A stretch of DNA of 64,000 nucleotides from Ferruginibacter lapsinanis (lineage in GTDB: Bacteria > Bacteroidota > Bacteroidia > Chitinophagales > Chitinophagaceae). Positions 10,201-22,200 of this stretch are shown here, piece by piece. The notes under the pieces were generated by a model. The model was not told the DNA's origin and made no database searches. It saw only the letters and a list, made by a program, of their open reading frames with translations. Both the position numbers and the translations under genes were made by a program. Location of the stretch: NCBI RefSeq assembly GCF_020783315.1, contig NZ_CP086063.1:1364001-1428000 (forward strand), read 5' to 3'. The first letter of the stretch is position 1. Every line of letters begins with the position of its first letter.

Positions 10201-13200
10201 AAAACAACAATAGGAACTATTTCTGCAGATTTTGTTGGTACATCATGGAAAACTTTATACGATGCAACGAATTTGTATATCCTGGTTAATGTGAAAGATC
10301 CTAATATCTACAATGATGGAGGAAACTGGTGGGATGACGATGGTGTAGAAATATTTATTGATGGATTAAATGAAAAAGGCACATCATACGATGCCAATGA
10401 TTTTCAGATAGGAGTGGGGGCGAATGGGGTTAAAAATGCAGGAACAAATGGCGCTGCTAAAATAGGGGCGATAAGTGCAGGGGTAGTGGCAACGGCAGGT
10501 GTGGGTTATATAGTAGAAATAGCTATTCCATGGACAGCTATTGGTGGTTCTGCTACAAATGGCAGAACAATCGGGATTGATGTGCAGGTGGATGATGATG
10601 ACAATGGTGGCGCAAGAGAAACACAGGTGTCGTGGAGTACGAATAACACACAGGCTTTCAATAATCCAAGTTTGTTTGGACAATTGCCTTTAACGATATG
10701 TACACCGGCTCCTCTTTCTATCATTTATGATAATACCAATCCATCCTGTTCTGGTTTTTCTAATGGATCGATAAGAGCTACAGGTACTGGAGGAACCTCT
10801 CCATATACTTATTCGCTAGCCGGCCCCGGAGGGCCTTATACATCCAATACAACAGGCTATTTTACCGGGCTTGCACAAGGGGATTATGTTATTACGGTTA
10901 CCGATGCTGTTTTAAGTTCAGTGCCAAGCCAGACAATTACGCTGCAAACTTTTGTTAGCCCTCTTGTTGTATCTGATGATGCACATATTTGTAAAGGAGA
11001 TTCTGTTCAACTTACTGCAAGCGGAGGAGCTAACGGTTATGTATGGACGCCATCTACAGGGCTTAGTAATGCTAGCATTGCAAATCCTAAAGCATCACCG
11101 GCATCAACTACCACGTATACAGTTACCTCACAAAACATAACAAATCTGATCGTTAACCCTGATTTTGAAGCAGGAAATGTTGGATTTACTTCTGAATATG
11201 GGTATTATACTTCGCAAACTACGGCAAGACAAACTTATTCTGTCAGAACAAATCCGAATGGGCATGATCAGTTTTTTACAACTTGCGGAGATCATACTAC
11301 CGGTACGGGTAATATGATGGTAGTGGATGGATCGGATGCCGGGAATGGCGCTACATATAAATTCTGGGAACAAACTGTTCCTGTAAATACAGGATCCACA
11401 TATACATTTAGTTATTGGATACAAACTGTTGCATCGTCAAATCCAGCCCAGGTGCTGACTAAAATAAACAATACAAGTCTGGGTGTTTATACGGCTCCGG
11501 CTTCTACAGCTTGTGGCGGATGGCAAAATGTAACGTATACATGGGTTGCAACCGGAACTTCAGCGAATATTGCTTTTTATGATAATAATACTAATGGAAT
11601 AGGAAATGACTTTGCGATTGATGATATCTCCATTTCAACTCCTTGTATCATTACTGATACTGTAAGGGTTGCTGTCGATACGATTGCTCGTACTACTACA
11701 AGTATTGCTGTTTGTCCTGTTGATTTACCTTATGCATGGGGCAATTATTCGATCACTACAAATGGAACGTATTACGATACCCTTACAAGTTTTAAAACTG
11801 GTTGTGATTCTATTGTGACCATGTTGTTTACTGTTAAAGCGGCAACTTCAAGCATCACAAATATCAGCGTATGTCCTTCTGCGTTACCTTATACTTGGCA
11901 TGGACTGACATTTACTGCGGCAGGGTCACAAACATTTCATTTGACAAACAGTGCAGGTTGCGATTCAGCAGCTACACTAAATTTAACAGTCAATCCAACT
12001 CCGGTAGTTTCTGTGCACGGAACAGCTCCTTCATGTCAAGGGGTGTGTGATGGTACAGCATATGCAGATGTTTTAGATGGTACTGCTCCTTATACATATT
12101 CCTGGAGTAATGGTGCTACCACCCGGGTAATAACCGGTTTATGTGAAAACACCTATAGGGTAGTAGTAACTGATTCTAATGGTTGTTCTTCTTCATCTGC
12201 GCCAGTCATTCCTACTGGTTGTTTTCAGATAAAGAGCATTCTCGTAGATGCCTGTTCGCCTGTAGAATATGAACAGGAAATGGTTTTCTTTCAGGTTGGA
12301 CAAGCACCATTGGCCTATTCAACATTAACTGCAGAATGGCCTACACCGACCGATACATGGAGAGGATTCTGTACTGACCCCACTTTTATTACTAATGTAA
12401 ATGCAACGATTACAGGAGGGGGGAAAATAATTGCGGCACCGGCAACACTACCTGCAGGAGCTGATGTTGTATTGATCACGAGTAATGTGACGACTACTTC
12501 TTTTAACAGTTTTGCTAATTTGAAGGATACGCTGTATGTATTGTTTCAGTGCTCGGGTAATGCATCAGGGCATTTTGCAAATAATACCGGATCGGCAGGC
12601 CCGAGGCAGTTGGTGATGAATTTTGGAGGAGGATGTACCGACACGGCTATATATCGTACTGACTCTCTGATAAATACAAATGGAGCGCATGGAGGCGCAT
12701 CAACTATTAATGATGGGGCTTATGTGAATTTTACCACCAATGGTAAAGCGTCTTATTTTAATTATGGTTGTGTAATTCCTTACACTATTCAAACTGATTC
12801 AATAAAATTAGTAGCTCCTCTTCCCGTAACCCCTACATTTAATACAGTTGCCCCTGTTTGCCAGAATACAACTGCTCCAACATTGCCAACAAGTTCTACC
12901 AACTCGCCGGCAATAACCGGTACCTGGAATGCAGCTGTAAGTACATCTACACCAGGAACTACCACTTATACCTTTACCCCAACTGCAGGGCAATGTGCAA
13001 TCTCGGCAACACTTGACGTTATGGTTAAACCAACATCTTCAAGCACTACAAATGTAACATCCTGCTCATCATACAGCTGGCATGGAACAACGTACACCGC
13101 TTCGGGTGTTCATACTTTTGATACATTAAACAGTGTTGGTTGTGATAGTTTAACGACCTTGAATCTTACGATCACTCAACCAACTACAAAAACGATCGAC

Positions 13201-16200
13201 CAGACATCCTGCAGTTCTTTCACGTGGCATGGTGTTACTTACACTGCATCAGGTGTTCATACTTTTGATACACTGAACAGTGTTGGTTGTGATAGCTTAA
13301 CAACTTTGAATCTTACTATCACCCAACCGACTACAAAAACGATCAACCAAACATCCTGCAGTTCTTTCACGTGGCATGGAACAACGTACACCGCTTCAGG
13401 TGTTCATACTTTTGATACACTGAACAGTGTTGGTTGTGATAGTTTAACGACTTTGAATCTTACTATCACTCAGCCGACGACAAAAACACTTAATGTAACA
13501 TCCTGCTCATCCTACAGCTGGCATGGAACAACGTACACCGCTTCAGGTGTTCATACTTTTGATACACTGAACAGTGTTGGTTGTGATAGCTTAACAACTT
13601 TAAATCTTACTATCACCCAACCGACTACAAAAACACTTAATGTAACATCCTGCTCATCATACAGCTGGCATGGAACAACGTACACCGCTTCGGGTGTTCA
13701 TACTTTTGATACACTGAACAGTGTTGGTTGTGATAGCTTAACAACTTTAAATCTTACTATCACCCAACCGACTACAAAAACACTTAATGTAACATCCTGC
13801 TCATCATACAGCTGGCATGGAACAACGTACACCGCTTCAGGTGTTCATACTTTTGATACACTGAACAGTGTTGGTTGTGATAGTTTAACGACCTTAAATC
13901 TTACTATCACCCAACCGACTACAAAAACACTTAATGTAACATCCTGCTCATCATACAGCTGGCATGGAACAACGTACACCGCTTCGGGTGTTCATACTTT
14001 TGATACACTGAACAGTGTTGGTTGTGATAGCTTAACAACTTTAAATCTTACTATCACCCAACCGACTACAAAAACACTTAATGTAACATCCTGCTCATCA
14101 TACAGCTGGCATGGAACAACGTACACCGCATCGGGTGTTCATACATTTGATACACTGAACAGTGTTGGTTGCGATAGTCTAACGACTTTAAATCTGACGA
14201 TCACTCAGCCGACTACAAAAACGATCAACCAAACATCCTGCAGTTCTTTCACGTGGCATGGTGTTACTTATACTGCATCGGGTGTACATACGTTTGATAC
14301 ATTAAACAGTGTTGGTTGTGATAGCTTAACGACCTTGAATCTGACGATCACCCAACCGACTACAAAAACGATCAACCAAACGTCTTGCAGTTCTTTCACG
14401 TGGCATGGGACAACGTACACCGCTTCCGGTGTTCATACATTTGATACATTAAACAGTGTAGGTTGTGATAGTTTAACGACTTTAAATCTGACGATCACCC
14501 AACCGACTACAAAAACACTTAATGTAACATCCTGCTCATCATACAGCTGGCATGGAACAACGTACACCGCATCGGGTGTTCATACATTTGATACACTGAA
14601 CAGTGTTGGTTGCGATAGTCTAACGACTTTAAATCTGACGATCACTCAGCCGACTACAAAAACGATCAACCAAACATCCTGCAGTTCTTTCACGTGGCAT
14701 GGTGTTACTTATACTGCATCGGGTGTTCATACTTTTGATACATTAAACAGTGTTGGTTGTGATAGCTTAACGACCTTGAATCTGACGATCACCCAACCGA
14801 CTACAAAAACGATCAACCAAACGTCTTGCAGTTCTTTCACGTGGCATGGGACAACGTACACCGCTTCCGGTGTTCATACATTTGATACACTGAACAGTGT
14901 AGGTTGCGATAGTTTAACGACCTTAAATCTTACTATCACCCAACCGACTACAAAAACACTTAATGTAACATCCTGCTCATCATACAGCTGGCATGGAACA
15001 ACGTACACCGCTTCGGGTGTTCATACTTTTGATACACTGAACAGTGTAGGTTGCGATAGCTTAACGACCTTAAATCTTACGATCACTCAGCCGACTACAA
15101 AAACGATCAACCAAACGTCTTGCAGTTCTTTCACGTGGCATGGGACAACGTACACCGCTTCGGGTGTTCATACTTTTGATACACTGAACAGTGTTGGTTG
15201 TGATAGCTTAACAACTTTGAATCTTACTATCACCCAACCGACTACAAAAACGATCAACCAAACATCCTGCAGTTCTTTCACGTGGCATGGAACAACGTAC
15301 ACCGCATCGGGTGTACATACGTTTGATACACTGAACAGTGTAGGTTGTGATAGCTTAACGACCTTGAATCTTACTATCACTCAGCCAACCACAAAAACAC
15401 TTAATGTAACATCCTGCTCATCATACAGCTGGCATGGAACAACGTACACCGCTTCGGGTGTTCATACTTTTGATACACTGAACAGTGTTGGTTGTGATAG
15501 TTTAACGACTTTAAATCTGACGATCACCCAACCGACTACAAAAACACTTAATGTAACATCCTGCTCATCATACAGCTGGCATGGAACAACGTACACCGCA
15601 TCGGGTGTTCATACATTTGATACACTGAACAGTGTTGGTTGCGATAGTCTAACGACTTTAAATCTGACGATCACTCAGCCGACTACAAAAACGATCAACC
15701 AAACATCCTGCAGTTCTTTCACGTGGCATGGTGTTACTTATACTGCATCGGGTGTTCATACTTTTGATACATTAAACAGTGTTGGTTGTGATAGCTTAAC
15801 GACCTTGAATCTGACGATCACCCAACCGACTACAAAAACGATCAACCAAACGTCTTGCAGTTCTTTCACGTGGCATGGGACAACGTACACCGCTTCCGGT
15901 GTTCATACATTTGATACATTAAACAGTGTAGGTTGTGATAGTTTAACGACCTTAAATCTTACTATCACCCAACCGACTACAAAAACACTTAATGTAACAT
16001 CCTGCTCATCATACAGCTGGCATGGAACAACGTACACCGCTTCGGGTGTTCATACTTTTGATACACTGAACAGTGTAGGTTGCGATAGCTTAACGACCTT
16101 AAATCTTACGATCACTCAGCCGACTACAAAAACGATCAACCAAACGTCTTGCAGTTCTTTCACGTGGCATGGGACAACGTACACCGCTTCGGGTGTTCAT

Positions 16201-19200
16201 ACTTTTGATACATTAAACAGTGTTGGTTGCGATAGCTTAACAACTTTGAATCTTACTATCACCCAACCGACTACAAAAACGATCAACCAAACATCCTGCA
16301 GTTCTTTCACGTGGCATGGAACAACGTACACCGCTTCGGGTGTTCATACTTTTGATACACTGAACAGTGTAGGTTGCGATAGTTTAACGACCTTAAATCT
16401 TACTATCACCCAACCGACTACAAAAACACTTAATGTAACATCCTGCTCATCCTACAGCTGGCATGGAACAACGTACACCGCTTCCGGTGTTCATACTTTT
16501 GATACACTGAACAGTGTAGGTTGCGATAGCTTAACGACCTTGAATCTGACGATCACTCAACCAACTACAAAAACGATCAACCAAACGTCCTGCAGTTCTT
16601 TCACGTGGCATGGTGTTACTTACACCGCTTCGGGTGTTCATACTTTTGATACATTAAACAGTGTTGGTTGTGATAGTTTAACGACCTTAAATCTGACGAT
16701 CACTCAGCCAACTACAAAAACACTTAATGTAACATCCTGCTCATCCTACAGCTGGCATGGTGTGACGTACACCGCATCGGGTGTACATACGTTTGATACA
16801 CTGAACAGTGTAGGTTGTGATAGCTTAACGACCTTGAATCTTACTATCACTCAGCCAACCACAAAAACACTTAATGTAACATCCTGCTCATCATACAGCT
16901 GGCATGGAACAACGTACACCGCTTCGGGTGTTCATACTTTTGATACACTGAACAGTGTTGGTTGTGATAGTTTAACGACTTTAAATCTGACGATCACCCA
17001 ACCGACTACAAAAACACTTAATGTAACATCCTGCTCATCATACAGCTGGCATGGAACAACGTACACCGCATCGGGTGTTCATACATTTGATACACTGAAC
17101 AGTGTTGGTTGCGATAGTCTAACGACTTTAAATCTGACGATCACTCAGCCGACTACAAAAACGATCAACCAAACATCCTGCAGTTCTTTCACGTGGCATG
17201 GTGTTACTTATACTGCATCGGGTGTTCATACTTTTGATACATTAAACAGTGTTGGTTGTGATAGCTTAACGACCTTGAATCTGACGATCACCCAACCGAC
17301 TACAAAAACGATCAACCAAACGTCTTGCAGTTCTTTCACGTGGCATGGGACAACGTACACCGCTTCCGGTGTTCATACATTTGATACATTAAACAGTGTA
17401 GGTTGTGATAGTTTAACGACCTTAAATCTTACTATCACCCAACCGACTACAAAAACACTTAATGTAACATCCTGCTCATCATACAGCTGGCATGGAACAA
17501 CGTACACCGCTTCGGGTGTTCATACTTTTGATACACTGAACAGTGTAGGTTGCGATAGCTTAACGACCTTAAATCTTACGATCACTCAGCCGACTACAAA
17601 AACGATCAACCAAACGTCTTGCAGTTCTTTCACGTGGCATGGGACAACGTACACCGCTTCGGGTGTTCATACTTTTGATACATTAAACAGTGTTGGTTGC
17701 GATAGCTTAACAACTTTGAATCTTACTATCACCCAACCGACTACAAAAACGATCAACCAAACATCCTGCAGTTCTTTCACGTGGCATGGAACAACGTACA
17801 CCGCTTCGGGTGTTCATACTTTTGATACACTGAACAGTGTAGGTTGCGATAGTTTAACGACCTTAAATCTTACTATCACCCAACCGACTACAAAAACACT
17901 TAATGTAACATCCTGCTCATCCTACAGCTGGCATGGAACAACGTACACCGCTTCCGGTGTTCATACTTTTGATACACTGAACAGTGTAGGTTGCGATAGC
18001 TTAACGACCTTGAATCTGACGATCACTCAACCAACTACAAAAACGATCAACCAAACGTCCTGCAGTTCTTTCACGTGGCATGGTGTTACTTACACCGCTT
18101 CGGGTGTTCATACTTTTGATACATTAAACAGTGTTGGTTGTGATAGTTTAACGACCTTAAATCTGACGATCACTCAGCCAACTACAAAAACACTTAATGT
18201 AACATCCTGCTCATCCTACAGCTGGCATGGTGTGACGTACACCGCATCGGGTGTACATACGTTTGATACACTGAACAGTGTTGGTTGTGATAGCTTAACG
18301 ACCTTGAATCTTACTATCACTCAGCCAACCACAAAAACACTTAATGTAACATCCTGCTCATCATACAGCTGGCATGGAACAACGTACACCGCTTCGGGTG
18401 TTCATACTTTTGATACACTGAACAGTGTTGGTTGTGATAGTTTAACGACTTTAAATCTGACGATCACCCAACCGACTACAAAAACACTTAATGTAACATC
18501 CTGCTCATCATACAGCTGGCATGGAACAACGTACACCGCATCGGGTGTTCATACATTTGATACACTGAACAGTGTTGGTTGCGATAGTCTAACGACTTTA
18601 AATCTGACGATCACTCAGCCGACTACAAAAACGATCAACCAAACATCCTGCAGTTCTTTCACGTGGCATGGTGTTACTTATACTGCATCGGGTGTTCATA
18701 CTTTTGATACATTAAACAGTGTTGGTTGTGATAGCTTAACGACCTTGAATCTGACGATCACCCAACCGACTACAAAAACGATCAACCAAACGTCTTGCAG
18801 TTCTTTCACGTGGCATGGGACAACGTACACCGCTTCCGGTGTTCATACATTTGATACACTGAACAGTGTTGGTTGTGATAGTTTAACGACCTTAAATCTT
18901 ACTATCACCCAACCGACTACAAAAACACTTAATGTAACATCCTGCTCATCATACAGCTGGCATGGAACAACGTACACCGCTTCGGGTGTTCATACTTTTG
19001 ATACACTGAACAGTGTAGGTTGCGATAGCTTAACGACCTTAAATCTTACGATCACTCAGCCGACTACAAAAACGATCAACCAAACGTCTTGCAGTTCTTT
19101 CACGTGGCATGGGACAACGTACACCGCTTCGGGTGTTCATACTTTTGATACATTAAACAGTGTTGGTTGCGATAGTTTAACGACCTTGAATCTTACTATC

Positions 19201-22200
19201 ACCCAACCGACTACAAAAACACTTAATGTAACATCCTGCTCATCATACAGCTGGCATGGGACAACGTACACCGCTTCGGGTGTTCATACTTTTGATACAT
19301 TAAACAGTGTTGGTTGCGATAGTTTAACGACCTTGAATCTTACTATCACCCAACCGACTACAAAAACACTTAATGTAACATCCTGCTCATCATACAGCTG
19401 GCATGGAACAACGTACACCGCTTCAGGTGTTCATACTTTTGATACACTGAACAGTGTTGGTTGTGATAGCTTAACAACTTTGAATCTTACGATCACTCAG
19501 CCGACTACAAAAACGATCAACCAAACATCCTGCAGTTCTTTCACGTGGCATGGGACAACGTACACCGCTTCGGGTGTTCATACATTTGATACATTAAACA
19601 GTGTTGGTTGTGATAGCTTAACGACCTTGAATCTGACGATCACCCAACCGACGACAAAAACGATCAACCAAACGTCTTGCAGTTCTTTCACGTGGCATGG
19701 GACAACGTACACCGCTTCGGGTGTTCATACTTTTGATACACTGAACAGTGTTGGTTGTGATAGCTTAACAACTTTAAATCTTACTATCACCCAACCGACT
19801 ACAAAAACACTTAATGTAACATCCTGCTCATCATACAGCTGGCATGGAACAACGTACACCGCTTCAGGTGTTCATACTTTTGATACACTGAACAGTGTTG
19901 GTTGTGATAGTTTAACGACCTTAAATCTTACTATCACCCAACCGACTACAAAAACACTTAATGTAACATCCTGCTCATCATACAGCTGGCATGGAACAAC
20001 GTACACCGCTTCGGGTGTTCATACTTTTGATACACTGAACAGTGTAGGTTGCGATAGCTTAACGACCTTGAATCTGACGATCACTCAACCAACTACAAAA
20101 ACGATCAACCAAACGTCCTGCAGTTCTTTCACGTGGCATGGTGTTACTTACACTGCATCAGGTGTTCATACTTTTGATACACTGAACAGTGTTGGTTGTG
20201 ATAGCTTAACAACTTTGAATCTTACTATCACCCAACCGACTACAAAAACGATCAACCAAACATCCTGCAGTTCTTTCACGTGGCATGGAACAACGTACAC
20301 CGCTTCGGGTGTTCATACTTTTGATACACTGAACAGTGTTGGTTGTGATAGTTTAACGACCTTAAATCTTACTATCACCCAACCGACTACAAAAACACTT
20401 AATGTAACATCCTGCTCATCATACAGCTGGCATGGAACAACGTACACCGCTTCGGGTGTTCATACTTTTGATACACTGAACAGTGTAGGTTGCGATAGTT
20501 TAACGACCTTAAATCTTACTATCACCCAACCGACTACAAAAACACTTAATGTAACATCCTGCTCATCATACAGCTGGCATGGAACAACGTACACCGCTTC
20601 GGGTGTTCATACTTTTGATACACTGAACAGTGTAGGTTGCGATAGCTTAACGACCTTGAATCTTACTATCACTCAACCAACTACAAAAACGATCAACCAA
20701 ACGTCCTGCAGTTCTTTCACGTGGCATGGTGTTACTTACACCGCTTCGGGTGTTCATACTTTTGATACATTAAACAGTGTTGGTTGTGATAGTTTAACGA
20801 CCTTAAATCTGACGATCACTCAGCCAACTACAAAAACACTTAATGTAACATCCTGCTCATCCTACAGCTGGCATGGTGTGACGTACACCGCATCGGGTGT
20901 ACATACGTTTGATACACTGAACAGTGTAGGTTGTGATAGCTTAACGACCTTGAATCTTACTATCACTCAGCCAACCACAAAAACACTTAATGTAACATCC
21001 TGCTCATCATACAGCTGGCATGGAACAACGTACACCGCTTCAGGTGTTCATACTTTTGATACACTGAACAGTGTAGGTTGTGATAGCTTAACAACTTTAA
21101 ATCTTACTATCACCCAACCGACTACAAAAACACTTAATGTAACATCCTGCTCATCATACAGCTGGCATGGAACAACGTACACCGCTTCGGGTGTTCATAC
21201 TTTTGATACACTGAACAGTGTTGGTTGTGATAGTTTAACGACTTTAAATCTGACGATCACCCAACCGACTACAAAAACACTTAATGTAACATCCTGCTCA
21301 TCATACAGCTGGCATGGAACAACGTACACCGCATCGGGTGTTCATACTTTTGATACACTGAACAGTGTTGGTTGCGATAGTCTAACGACTTTAAATCTGA
21401 CGATCACTCAGCCGACTACAAAAACACTTAATGTAACATCCTGCTCATCATACAGCTGGCATGGAATCACCTATACTGTCTCTGGTATGTATACCTATAG
21501 AACATTGAACAGCGTTGGCTGTGATAGTGTTGTTACATTAAATCTAACGATCACCCAACCAACAATATCAACAAGTAATATCAGCATTTGTCCATCACAG
21601 TTACCTTATAGTTGGAATGGCCTGGTGTTTACTGCAGCTGGTAAGCAAACAGCGCATTTGATCAATGCAGCAGGTTGTGATTCTGCAGCCACATTAGTAT
21701 TGAATGTTCAATCGATTTTGACTACTACAAACACGGTGAGTATTTGTCAATCGCAATTACCTTACAGTTGGAATGGGAATACCTATACCGCTGCTGGTAC
21801 TTATACTGTTCAATTAACTAATGTTGCAGGTTGTGATTCAATTGCTAAATTAATACTTACAACAAGATCAATAGCACCGCCTAATTTAGGTAGTACAAGA
21901 GATCTGTGTCCGGATGAAACTGTTATTCTTAACCCCGGAAAATACGATCATTATCTATGGCAGGATAATTCGACTTCATCGACATACAAAGTAACTGCGC
22001 CTGGAATATATTCAGTAATTGTAAGCGACAATACAGGCTGTAGCAGTAATGCACAAGTTTCGATTAATTATTTGGAGGCTTGTGGAGATATATATTTCCC
22101 AACTGCCATCACTCCTAATGGTGATAATCTCAATGATGCTTTTGGTGCATTAGGAGATCTACCGAGTGTGACCGAATATTCATTATTTATTTATAATAGA

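Noticed and set aside
15168..15380. Minus-strand frame across the 147-bp repeats
   Set aside because: It is an antisense shadow of the repeat array with no start signal or domain; other minus-strand frames in the giant gene are similar.
13057..21582. CRISPR array
   Set aside because: The period is 147 bases, repeats are contiguous with no spacers, and the whole array is translated in one frame.
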